Below are positions 1 to 6,423 of a stretch of 9,641 bases of DNA, in pieces. The notes below the pieces were generated by a model, which had not been told where the DNA came from, made no database searches, and saw only the letters and a list, made by a program, of their open reading frames with translations. This stretch comes from an uncultured Lachnospiraceae bacterium (GTDB taxonomy: Bacteria; Bacillota; Clostridia; Lachnospirales; Lachnospiraceae): NCBI GenBank assembly GCA_949935685.1, contig CATLGN010000040.1:1-9641 (forward strand), read 5' to 3'. Made by a program: the position numbers and the translations under genes. Positions within the stretch are counted from its first letter, which is position 1, and each line of letters opens with the position of its first letter.

Positions 1-96
1 GTATATCGGGTAAAGGGGATTTATCCGTGTGTGGAACACAATACGGTCGAGGATGTCTGGAGCGGTGTTCTGCGGCTGCTGGAGGATACGGAGTGA
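1..96 (+). CDS. C-terminal tail of an unidentified upstream gene (partial)
   Basis: Frame 1 is open from the first base and stops at TGA 94-96, giving the last 31 residues of a protein ending LLRLLEDTE. The tail carries no motif that I can assign to a family, so its function is unknown. Its stop overlaps the GTG start of gmhB (GTGA at 93-96), and its last codons contain the GGAGG that serves gmhB, so the two genes are probably translationally coupled. From its position it is likely another gene of the heptose or glycan operon; that is inference only. Confidence 0.6.
   Translation, partial: VYRVKGIYPCVEHNTVEDVWSGVLRLLEDTE
76..92 (+). repeat. 17-base direct repeat, copy 1 (5' side of gmhB)
   Basis: CTGCTGGAGGATACGGA occurs here and again at 618-634. 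In this copy it encodes LLEDTE at the end of the upstream protein and contains the gmhB ribosome site. Both copies are read in the same codon phase. Confidence 0.8.
81..85 (+). promoter_or_regulatory. Ribosome binding site of gmhB
   Basis: GGAGG at 81-85 lies seven bases before the GTG at 93. It decides the gmhB start: the family homology (KKAAFLDRDGTIN) begins immediately after this GTG, whereas the in-frame ATG at 27 adds 22 unrelated residues and has no comparable site. Confidence 0.75.
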
Positions 97-770
97 CAAA
101 AAAGGCGGCGTTTCTGGATCGGGACGGGACGATCAATATTGACCGGGGCTATGTGTATCGGAAGGAAGCGTTCACCTTTCTGCCGGATGCGGTCGCAGGC
201 ATGAAAAAACTGCAGAAGATGGGCTTTCAACTGATCGTGATCACCAATCAGTCGGGGATTGCGAGAGGATATTATACGGAGGCGCAGTTTCGGGAGCTGA
301 ACGCATGGATGACGCGGCGGCTTTGCGCCTGCGGCGTCCGGCTGACAGACAGCTATTATTGCCCGCATCTGGAAGGCGGAGTGTGCAGGGAATATGCGCG
401 TGCATGCACATGCAGAAAACCGGCGACCGGTCTGTTTCTGCGGGCTGTCCGGGAACATAACATCGATTTGGCATCGTCGGTTGCCATCGGCGATAAGATG
501 CGGGATTTGACAATTTGTGAGAACGGAATGACACGGGGGTTTCTGCTGTATGCGGGTGTAACGGAAAAGACGGGAAATCTGTACCGCCTGTCAGGCGGCA
601 TCCTGCAGGCGGCGCAACTGCTGGAGGATACGGAAGAAAATGGAGCAGTGGATTTGGGAAGCAATGAAAGAAAAGGAAACACTTTTGCAAAAGTGCCGGA
701 CAGGGGGGTTCCTGCAGCAGGTGGAACAGGCGGGACGGGCAGCCAGCCGTGCGATTCGGACCGGGCATAA
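93..770 (+). CDS. gmhB: D-glycero-D-manno-heptose 1,7-bisphosphate phosphatase GmhB
   Basis: This cytosolic HAD-superfamily phosphatase removes the 7-phosphate from D-glycero-D-manno-heptose 1,7-bisphosphate, the step between the two HldE activities. Counting from the GTG start, it shows the nucleophile motif DRDGTIN (residues 9-15, Asp9 and Asp11), TNQSG (51-55), a zinc loop C90-P-H92 with C105-T-C107, RKP (108-110) and GDKMRDL (133-139). The GTG at 93 is preferred to the ATG at 27 because it has a GGAGG site and removes a non-homologous extension. The homologous part ends near residue 183 (LLEDTEE), close to the usual length of about 190. The frame then continues for roughly 43 low-complexity residues (GGTGGTGSQ) inside gmhA. 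This is either an unusual 131-base overlap or the result of a lost stop codon. Identity is firm; the C-terminus is doubtful. Confidence 0.9.
   Translation: MTKKAAFLDRDGTINIDRGYVYRKEAFTFLPDAVAGMKKLQKMGFQLIVITNQSGIARGYYTEAQFRELNAWMTRRLCACGVRLTDSYYCPHLEGGVCREYARACTCRKPATGLFLRAVREHNIDLASSVAIGDKMRDLTICENGMTRGFLLYAGVTEKTGNLYRLSGGILQAAQLLEDTEENGAVDLGSNERKGNTFAKVPDRGVPAAGGTGGTGSQPCDSDRA
618..634 (+). repeat. 17-base direct repeat, copy 2 (5' side of gmhA)
   Basis: This is the second exact copy of the 76-92 sequence. It encodes LLEDTE near the natural end of GmhB and places GGAGG upstream of the gmhA ATG at 640. In copy 1 the next bases close the reading frame with TGA; here they do not, and GmhB reads on. 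Confidence 0.8.
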
Positions 771-1209
771 GGTGCTGGCGGCGGGAAACGGCGGGAGCGC
801 TGCCGACGCACAGCATTTTGTGGGAGAACTGGTCGGGCGTTTTCTGCGGGAGCGGGCGGCTCTGCCCGCGGTATCGCTCTGCACCGATCCTTCTACGGTG
901 ACAAGCATCGGCAATGATTATGGTTATGAACAGGTTTTTGCGAGACAGGTGCAGGGACTTGGCGCGGCAGGCGATGTCTTTCTGGGAATTTCGACGAGCG
1001 GCCGTTCCCCCAATATCGTATGCGCCATGCGGGAAGCCCGCAAACGGGGAATGACGGTGATCGGACTGCTCGGCGGGGACGGCGGCGCGGCGCTGCCGCT
1101 CTGCGATATTGCGCTTGTAGTGCCGGCCGATAAAGCGGCGCGCATTCAGGAAGTGCATACGTTTGTGGTACATATTTTATGTGAGATGATCGAACGCGGT
1201 ATACAGTAA
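640..1209 (+). CDS. gmhA: Sedoheptulose 7-phosphate isomerase GmhA
   Basis: GmhA converts sedoheptulose 7-phosphate to D-glycero-D-manno-heptose 7-phosphate, the first committed step of ADP-heptose synthesis. The 189 residues form a single SIS domain close in length to the E. coli enzyme (192). Visible motifs are GNGGSAADAQHF (49-60), ELVGRF (63-68), the phosphate-binding STSG (118-121) and RIQEVH (168-173). By alignment with the E. coli protein, the zinc ligands would be H59, E63, Q170 and H178. The ATG at 640 lies 12 bases after a GGAGG and close to a purine-rich GGAAGAA. An in-frame ATG at 664 is a possible shorter start. The 5' end lies inside the open reading frame of gmhB, and the next gene follows after 20 bases containing a nine-G run. 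Confidence 0.95.
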   Translation: MEQWIWEAMKEKETLLQKCRTGGFLQQVEQAGRAASRAIRTGHKVLAAGNGGSAADAQHFVGELVGRFLRERAALPAVSLCTDPSTVTSIGNDYGYEQVFARQVQGLGAAGDVFLGISTSGRSPNIVCAMREARKRGMTVIGLLGGDGGAALPLCDIALVVPADKAARIQEVHTFVVHILCEMIERGIQ

Positions 1210-1218
1210 GGGGGGGGG
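1210..1218 (+). repeat. Nine-G homopolymer tract between gmhA and the heptose kinase gene
   Basis: Directly after the gmhA stop (TAA 1207-1209) there are nine consecutive G residues, then CGGGAG leading to the ATG at 1230. A tract of this length can change by slippage. Here it is noncoding and upstream of the likely GGGAG ribosome site, so it could alter initiation or mRNA structure but no protein frame. Confidence 0.85.
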
Positions 1219-1229
1219 CGGGAGAAACA

Positions 1230-2246
1230 ATGCGTGACAGGGAGAGAATTGCCGCGGCTGTTTTGCGGAAGTTTCCGGAGAAAAAGGTGATGGTGATTGG
1301 CGACCTGATCGTAGATGAATACGTGATGGGAAGTGTGCGGCGGATTTCACCGGAAGCGCCGGTTCCGGTGCTGTATTATCAGGAGACAGACCGCAAGGCG
1401 GGCGGCGCATCCAATGTAGCGCATAATCTGCACACTCTGGGCTGCCGGGTCTGTCTGGCCGGCGTGGCCGGAGAGGATGGGGCGGGCAGATGGCTGCGCC
1501 GGTACATGGAGGCGATGTCTGTGGAGACGCGGGACATTATCCCGGAAAGCGGAAGGAATACGATCGTAAAAACGCGGGTTGCCACAAAAGGGCAGCAGCT
1601 TTTGCGGATTGACAGGGAGAAGACGGGCAGCATCGGGGAGCAGACAAAACAGGGCCTGCTTGCGGCGCTGCAGAGCCGTGTGCCGGAGCTGGATGCGGTG
1701 ATTCTCTCGGACTATCAGAAAGGCGTTTTGGATGATGCCGCTCTGACGGCGGATGTGATTCGCATATGCAAGGAACATCGGATTCTGGTGGCGGTGGACT
1801 CGAAGAGCCACCGGATCGGCGCTTTCCGGGGCGCGGACTTTGTGAAGCCGAATAATCTGGAGCTGGAGGAGGCGGTGGGATTTCGGATTGCAAATGACGC
1901 GGATATGGACCGGGCGGGAAACCTGTATCTGGAACAGTCAGGCGCCGGATGCCTGATCGTTACACGCGGACATCGCGGCATCTCTGTTTTCCGGCCCGGC
2001 GTAAGGCGGATGGACTTTCCCGCGATTCCGGCGCAAGTGTATGATGTCACCGGTGCGGGGGATACCGTGATCAGCACCATTGTGCTCGGTCTGGCGAGCG
2101 GCCTTTTACTGGAAGAGGCAGTCAGGCTCGCGAATGTGGCGGCGGCCATTGTGATCGGGAAAGTGGGGACAGCGGCCGTGACGGGAAAGGAACTGATCGA
2201 GAAAGTATATGAGGAACAAGATTGTGGCACAGGATGTGCTGATTGA
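1230..2246 (+). CDS. hldA: D-glycero-beta-D-manno-heptose 7-phosphate kinase (HldE kinase half)
   Basis: This PfkB/ribokinase-family enzyme phosphorylates heptose 7-phosphate at C1 using ATP. Its 338 residues correspond to the N-terminal half of E. coli HldE. Visible signatures are GDLIVDEYVMG (24-34), RISPEAPVPV (38-47), the sugar-binding GGASNVAHNL (58-67), SDYQKGVL (160-167), KPN (206-208) and the ATP-site and catalytic motif DVTGAGDT (272-279), with D278 the expected catalytic base. The ATG at 1230 is preceded by GGGAG. Unlike enterobacterial HldE it has no fused adenylyltransferase. That domain is encoded by the next gene, whose start overlaps this coding region by 38 bases in the +1 frame. 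The last residues (EEQDCGTGCAD) lie in this overlap and are not conserved-looking. It could also be named rfaE1; the family assignment is firm. Confidence 0.95.
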   Translation: MRDRERIAAAVLRKFPEKKVMVIGDLIVDEYVMGSVRRISPEAPVPVLYYQETDRKAGGASNVAHNLHTLGCRVCLAGVAGEDGAGRWLRRYMEAMSVETRDIIPESGRNTIVKTRVATKGQQLLRIDREKTGSIGEQTKQGLLAALQSRVPELDAVILSDYQKGVLDDAALTADVIRICKEHRILVAVDSKSHRIGAFRGADFVKPNNLELEEAVGFRIANDADMDRAGNLYLEQSGAGCLIVTRGHRGISVFRPGVRRMDFPAIPAQVYDVTGAGDTVISTIVLGLASGLLLEEAVRLANVAAAIVIGKVGTAAVTGKELIEKVYEEQDCGTGCAD

Positions 2247-2685
2247 GAAGATAAAGGAATGCCGGAAGCGGGGGATGCGCATTGTTTCCACGAGCGGCTG
2301 TTTTGACATCCTGCATGCGGGGCATGTGATGTATCTGGAAGAAGCCAGAGAGCGGGGCGATATATTGATCGTTCTGCTGAATGCGGATAGTTCGGTGCGG
2401 ATGCTGAAGGGGCCGCAGCGGCCGGTCGTGCCGCAGGAGGAGCGGGCGGCGGTGCTGGCCGGTCTGGCAGCGGTGGACTATGTATGCGTATTTTCCGAAA
2501 GGACGCCCTGCGGCCTGATCGGACGGCTGCAGCCGGATATTGTGGTCAAGGGCGGTGATTATCGGGGCCAGGCCATACCGGAGATGGAAACGGTACAGGC
2601 ATATGGCGGTGCGGTACAGTATGTGAGCCTGGCGGCGGGCTGTTCGTCGACCGCCATTATAGAGCGAATCAAAAGGAGTATGTGA
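2209..2685 (+). CDS. hldC: D-glycero-beta-D-manno-heptose 1-phosphate adenylyltransferase (HldE nucleotidyltransferase half)
   Basis: This enzyme transfers AMP from ATP to heptose 1-phosphate, giving ADP-D-glycero-beta-D-manno-heptose. It is 158 residues long with the cytidylyltransferase-like fold: CFDILHAGHVMYL (31-43) holds the HxGH nucleotide motif, followed by LLNADSSVRMLKG (56-68), RPVVPQEERA (71-80), PDIVVKGGDY (109-118) and the C-terminal GCSSTAIIERI (144-154). All match the C-terminal half of HldE. The ATG at 2209 lacks a well-spaced ribosome site. A GTG at 2224 follows GAGGA (2211-2215) by eight bases and would give a protein five residues shorter, so the exact start is open. The stop is one base short of the hldD start. 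It could also be named rfaE2. Confidence 0.93.
   Translation: MRNKIVAQDVLIEKIKECRKRGMRIVSTSGCFDILHAGHVMYLEEARERGDILIVLLNADSSVRMLKGPQRPVVPQEERAAVLAGLAAVDYVCVFSERTPCGLIGRLQPDIVVKGGDYRGQAIPEMETVQAYGGAVQYVSLAAGCSSTAIIERIKRSM
2211..2215 (+). promoter_or_regulatory. Possible ribosome binding site for hldC, favouring GTG 2224
   Basis: GAGGA at 2211-2215 sits eight bases before the GTG at 2224 and inside the end of the kinase gene. It is too late to serve the ATG at 2209, so it argues for the shorter start, with coupling to translation of the kinase gene. Confidence 0.4.
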
Positions 2686-2686
2686 A

Positions 2687-3652
2687 ATGGTAATTGTAAC
2701 AGGCGGCGCAGGATTTATCGGAAGCTGTATCGTCAGGATGCTCAATGATATGGGGATCGATGATATTGTGATTGTCGATCATATCGGAGCGACGGACAAA
2801 TGGCGGAATCTGTGCAATAAACGTTACCGGGAGTATGTGGGCCGCGACCGTTTTCCGGCGCTGCTGCCCTCGTATGCGGGCGGCACGGATCTGATCATCC
2901 ATATGGGGGCGTGTTCTGCCACGACGGAACGGGATTTTGATTTTCTGTATGCGAATAACTTTGCCTACACAAAGATGCTGTGGGAATTTTGCGCGGAACA
3001 TCAGATCCGCTTTTTCTATGCCAGCAGTGCGGCCACATATGGCGACGGCAGTATGGGATTTGACGATACGGCGGACATTGGGGCTCTGCGTCCGCTGAAC
3101 GGGTATGGATATTCCAAGCATATCTTCGATCTGTGGGCGCGGAAGCAGGAGAAAAGACCCCGGCAGCATGTGGGGTTTAAGTTTTTTAATGTCTATGGCC
3201 CCAATGAATATTGCAAGGGGAGTATGGCGAGCGTTGTATTCCATGCCTGTCGGAAGATTGTGGAGACGGGGGAAATGGGGCTGTTTCGCTCGTATCGGGA
3301 TGATTTCGAAGACGGAAAGCAGATGCGGGACTTTGTCTATGTAAAGGATATATGCCGGGTGGTGCGTTATATGATGGAACATCCCGACATCGACGGTCTG
3401 TATAATCTGGGGACCGGACAGGCCGGAACTTTTTATGACCTGACGGCAGCCGTCTTCCGGGCGATGGGACGGGAACCGGTTATCCGGTATATCGACATGC
3501 CCGATGCGCTGCAAAAAACGTATCAGTATTATACGCAGGCGGAAATGGATAAGCTGCGCAAGGCCGGATATTCGGAGCGGTTTTACAGTCTGGAAGACGG
3601 TGTTACGGACTATGTACAGCGGTATCTGATGAAAGGATATGAAATTTATTAA
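2687..3652 (+). CDS. hldD: ADP-L-glycero-D-manno-heptose 6-epimerase HldD
   Basis: HldD inverts C6 of ADP-D-glycero-D-manno-heptose to the L-glycero form, the last pathway step. It is an extended short-chain dehydrogenase of 321 residues. The nucleotide-binding loop is TGGAGFIG (5-12). HMGACSATTERD (72-83) and YASSAATYGD (111-120) follow. The catalytic YxxxK is Y140-G-Y-S-K144, at the same numbering as E. coli. NVYGPNEYCKGSMASV (168-183) carries K177, which corresponds to the second catalytic lysine. RDFVYVKD and YNLGTG follow. The ATG at 2687 has a strong site, AAAAGGAG at 2671-2678. The distinct KGSMAS segment separates it from generic UDP-glucose epimerases, so the call is firm. Its presence means the activated sugar made here is most likely the L-glycero form. 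Confidence 0.96.
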   Translation: MVIVTGGAGFIGSCIVRMLNDMGIDDIVIVDHIGATDKWRNLCNKRYREYVGRDRFPALLPSYAGGTDLIIHMGACSATTERDFDFLYANNFAYTKMLWEFCAEHQIRFFYASSAATYGDGSMGFDDTADIGALRPLNGYGYSKHIFDLWARKQEKRPRQHVGFKFFNVYGPNEYCKGSMASVVFHACRKIVETGEMGLFRSYRDDFEDGKQMRDFVYVKDICRVVRYMMEHPDIDGLYNLGTGQAGTFYDLTAAVFRAMGREPVIRYIDMPDALQKTYQYYTQAEMDKLRKAGYSERFYSLEDGVTDYVQRYLMKGYEIY

Positions 3653-3655
3653 ATT

Positions 3656-4903
3656 ATGATTTACTTCGTGACCGGCTTTCTGCTGCTGTGCTGCGTGGCG
3701 GAAACCGCGCTTTTGATCAAAGATGAGGGAATTGTCGCCGGATTGCTCGCGTCTGCAGCGCAGGTGCGGGCGGCGAAGGGGAGCGGCGCGGTTGTACGGC
3801 CTGCCTTTTCGATGATCTGCGGCAAGGTAAAAGACAGAATTCCTGTGTTACGGCGCGGCGGATATACGGACGATTTTGTACATATTGCGTTCCATCCGTC
3901 GGGCGGGCTTGGAGATTATATTGTCAGCGCGAAGATTGTGGAGGAACTGCAGGCTGCCGCCGCCTGCCGGATTACGGTTTTCTGCGAACATATGGAGTAT
4001 GGCAGAGCGGTTTATACGCCGCGGGAAGGTGTGGACGTCTGTTCCTATGACGGATTTGAAGCGACACGCCACAGCTATGATCTGGCATTGCAGGCGGAAC
4101 ACTTTATCCATGTCAGGAATTGGAATCCAAAGCGGTTGTCTGCGCTGGCGCCGCATTTGTATCAGAAAATCGACTGTCTGTGCAGTCACTGGGATACGGT
4201 ATATATCCCGGTCAGGCAGCAGTGGTGGCGGGAACGGCTCCGTTTTGCACAGTGCGAAATCTTTGGCTGGAACCGTTGGACAGAGCTGCGGATGGGCGGG
4301 GTATTTTCCATCGAAGATATGCATATCACGATGCCGATGGACGAAGCGTATCGGATGCGATGGGAAGAAATGGGACTGGCAAACCGGCAGTATCTGACGT
4401 TTAATTATGGCGCGGACAAAATGCGGGCCGAGGGGACGCAGATCAAACTATGGCCGAAAGCATATTATGAAAAACTCTTATCCGAACTGCACCGCTGCCG
4501 GCCGGGGATTTTGCTTGTGCAGATCGGCAGCGGGAGCTGCGAAAAGATTGCGGGGGCGGATTTGTACATACTGGGACAAAGCCTGGAACTGACCAAGTGG
4601 GTACTGGCAGGCTCCGCGGTTCACATCGACTGTGAGGGCGGTCTTGTCCATCTGGCGGCGCAGCTCGATACGCGCTGTGTGGTTATGTTTGGGCCGACGC
4701 CGGTGCATATGTACGGGTATGCGCAGAATGTCAATCTGCAGGCGGAGGGGTGCGCGTATTGTATGGGATTTCATAAGGACTGGGCGTATCGATGCCTGAG
4801 AACAGGCGGACGCGCGGCATGTCTGGAAAGGATAAAACCGAAACGGGTGCTGGAGGCGTGTCTGGGGATTGTGGATGAAGTCTGCACATTGAGGAAAATG
4901 TAA
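3656..4903 (+). CDS. GT9 heptosyltransferase-like protein with N-terminal membrane segment
   Basis: This is a probable glycosyltransferase family 9 enzyme, which normally transfers heptose from ADP-heptose. Of its 415 residues, 2-21 form a hydrophobic helix that probably anchors it to the inner face of the membrane. GGLGD (83-87) matches the N-terminal catalytic-Asp motif of WaaC/WaaF-type enzymes. QIKLWP (262-267) carries the conserved Lys, DCEGGLVH (325-332) replaces the more common DSG..H form, and FGPT (345-348) follows. The end has a cysteine cluster, C366, C369, C380 and C389, around DWAYRC, which recurs in the second GT9 gene of the window. The ATG at 3656 is four bases after the hldD stop with only a distant purine stretch, so it may rely on coupling. 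Its TAA shares one base with the next start. The acceptor is unknown; heptose as donor is inferred from the neighbours. Confidence 0.85.
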   Translation: MIYFVTGFLLLCCVAETALLIKDEGIVAGLLASAAQVRAAKGSGAVVRPAFSMICGKVKDRIPVLRRGGYTDDFVHIAFHPSGGLGDYIVSAKIVEELQAAAACRITVFCEHMEYGRAVYTPREGVDVCSYDGFEATRHSYDLALQAEHFIHVRNWNPKRLSALAPHLYQKIDCLCSHWDTVYIPVRQQWWRERLRFAQCEIFGWNRWTELRMGGVFSIEDMHITMPMDEAYRMRWEEMGLANRQYLTFNYGADKMRAEGTQIKLWPKAYYEKLLSELHRCRPGILLVQIGSGSCEKIAGADLYILGQSLELTKWVLAGSAVHIDCEGGLVHLAAQLDTRCVVMFGPTPVHMYGYAQNVNLQAEGCAYCMGFHKDWAYRCLRTGGRAACLERIKPKRVLEACLGIVDEVCTLRKM

Positions 4904-5685
4904 TGAAACGATTTGCCATTGATATACGAAGATACTGGAAATATATAAAGTATGCGGCAAAGGCCGATTTGGAAACGGAAGTGACCAATGCATATCTGGA
5001 ATGGTTCTGGTGGATTCTTGAGCCGGTTTGCAATATGTTGATCTATTATTTTATTTTTGGTGTTGTATTCCATAATCAGGAGCAATATTATCTTGTTTTT
5101 ATTTATTCTGCAATTACCATGTGGACTTTTTTTAATAAAGTTGTAACAACCAGTGTGCAGCTTGTCAAACACAGTAAGTCGATTGTATCCAGAGTGTATG
5201 TCCCCAAGCCGATTTTGCTGATTCAGAAAATGGGAGTGAATGTGTTTAAAATGATAATATCGTGCGGGATTGTTATTGTATTGATGATTCCATACAGAAT
5301 TTCTGTCGACTATCATTTGTTTCTGCTCATCCCTGTTTTTATCACGTTTTTTATATTTACATATGGCTGCGCCTGTTTTCTGATGCATTTCGGTGTCTAT
5401 GTCGAGGATCTTTCCTATATTGTGAATATTGTGCTGCGCATGGTCTTTTATTTTACGGGCGTTTTTTATTCCGTTTCACAGAAATTTCCCAAACCGATCG
5501 GAATGATAGCGGAAAAGGTTAATCCGTTGGCTTTTCTGATTGCGTCTATGCGGAACGCCTTAATGTACAAAACAGATACCGATTGTCGGGCGCTCATGTT
5601 CTGGTTTGTGTTTTCCTGTATGCTTGCGGTGGGCGGAACGCGGCTCGTATACAAAAATGAGAATAACTATGTAAAGGTGATTTGA
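4903..5685 (+). CDS. ABC-2 type polysaccharide export permease (Wzm/TagG-like)
   Basis: This is an integral membrane subunit of an ABC exporter for lipid-linked polysaccharide. The 260 residues include about six hydrophobic segments, near 36-57, 62-82, 115-132, 137-160, 173-192 and 231-249. An amphipathic N-terminus (RRYWKYIKYAAKADL) precedes the first, as in ABC-2 transporters of the Wzm, KpsM and TagG group. The NPLAFLIASMRNAL segment (207-220) is also typical of that group. The start ATG overlaps the previous stop by one base (TAATG) and has GAGGA at 4891-4895. The partner ATPase begins one base after its stop. Base composition drops sharply here compared with the heptose genes, partly because of the hydrophobic coding content. 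Which polymer it exports cannot be read from the sequence. Confidence 0.92.
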   Translation: MKRFAIDIRRYWKYIKYAAKADLETEVTNAYLEWFWWILEPVCNMLIYYFIFGVVFHNQEQYYLVFIYSAITMWTFFNKVVTTSVQLVKHSKSIVSRVYVPKPILLIQKMGVNVFKMIISCGIVIVLMIPYRISVDYHLFLLIPVFITFFIFTYGCACFLMHFGVYVEDLSYIVNIVLRMVFYFTGVFYSVSQKFPKPIGMIAEKVNPLAFLIASMRNALMYKTDTDCRALMFWFVFSCMLAVGGTRLVYKNENNYVKVI

Positions 5686-5686
5686 T

Positions 5687-6415
5687 ATGGACAATGCTGC
5701 CATTGTGATTGAAGATCTCTGCATCGATTACAAACCGCTGAAAAATATGTCAATTATGAAAACGTTTTTTCACCGGCATACGGAAAAAGAAAAGGTATTT
5801 CATGCGGTAAAACATGTTTCCTTTATGGTGAATAAGGGCGAGATACTGGGGATTGTTGGTAAAAACGGCAGTGGAAAATCGACAATGCTTCGCTCGATCG
5901 CCGGCATTTTTCAACCGGATTCCGGAAGCATTGATCTGCGTGGGCATTCCGTTTCTCTGATGTCGATCGGCGTTGGTTTTCACGATCAGCTCAGCGGAAG
6001 AAAGAACATTATTCTGTCAGGGATGCTGCTTGGATTTACGGAAAAAGAGATGCTGGAGAAGATGGAATCGATTATCGCGTTTGCTGAAATCGGGGAATTT
6101 ATTGATATGCCGGTCAGAACCTATTCCAGCGGTATGTACTCCAAACTTGCCTTTGCGATTACGGCGAATCTGGAGACGGACATTGTATTGATTGACGAGG
6201 TTTTAAGTGTCGGTGATGCAAACTTTAAGAAAAAGAGTCTGGCAAAAATGAAAGAACTGATTTCAGATGAAAGAAAAACAGTGGTCATGGTATCGCATGA
6301 TATGAGTACGATGCAGACCTTGTGTGACCGCATTTTGTGGATTGACAAAGGCGAGGTCGTTCTGACAGGCAGTTCGGAGGAAGTGATTGGAAAATATCTG
6401 GCGTTTATGAATTGA
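5687..6415 (+). CDS. ABC-type polysaccharide export ATPase (Wzt/KpsT/TagH-like, short form)
   Basis: This is the cytoplasmic ATPase partner of the preceding permease, powering export of the glycan. The 242 residues contain Walker A GKNGSGKST (58-66), the polysaccharide-exporter segment GVGFHDQLSGRKNI (95-108), the ABC signature YSSGMYSKLAF (146-156), Walker B IVLIDE (166-171) and the switch His in VSHD (H204). The protein stops soon after the nucleotide-binding domain. It lacks the C-terminal carbohydrate-binding domain of O9a-type Wzt, so recognition of a terminal modification by this subunit is unlikely. The length resembles KpsT. The start has AAAGGTGA at 5673-5680. Function as a polysaccharide exporter is firm; O-antigen, capsule or wall polymer cannot be separated from sequence alone. 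Confidence 0.93.
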   Translation: MDNAAIVIEDLCIDYKPLKNMSIMKTFFHRHTEKEKVFHAVKHVSFMVNKGEILGIVGKNGSGKSTMLRSIAGIFQPDSGSIDLRGHSVSLMSIGVGFHDQLSGRKNIILSGMLLGFTEKEMLEKMESIIAFAEIGEFIDMPVRTYSSGMYSKLAFAITANLETDIVLIDEVLSVGDANFKKKSLAKMKELISDERKTVVMVSHDMSTMQTLCDRILWIDKGEVVLTGSSEEVIGKYLAFMN

Positions 6416-6418
6416 GGA
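6414..6418 (+). promoter_or_regulatory. Ribosome binding site deciding the GT8 start
   Basis: GAGGA at 6414-6418, overlapping the stop of the ATPase gene, lies five bases before the ATG at 6424. The in-frame TTG at 6412 would itself overlap this element and has no site upstream, so ATG 6424 is the better start. Confidence 0.65.
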
Positions 6419-6423
6419 ATATT

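Noticed and set aside
27..92. Longer gmhB start at ATG 27
   Set aside because: It adds 22 residues with no family similarity and has no ribosome site, and the region is coding for the upstream gene in frame 1. GTG 93 has GGAGG and begins right at the conserved sequence.
241..1173. Long minus-strand open frame across gmhB and gmhA, and a similar one at 2669-3514
   Set aside because: Both lie opposite genes with clear catalytic motifs. Their translations are rich in Arg, Pro, Ser and His, as expected for the complement of G-rich coding DNA, and show no domain.
6412..6423. TTG 6412 as the GT8 start
   Set aside because: It overlaps the ribosome site that serves ATG 6424 and has none of its own.
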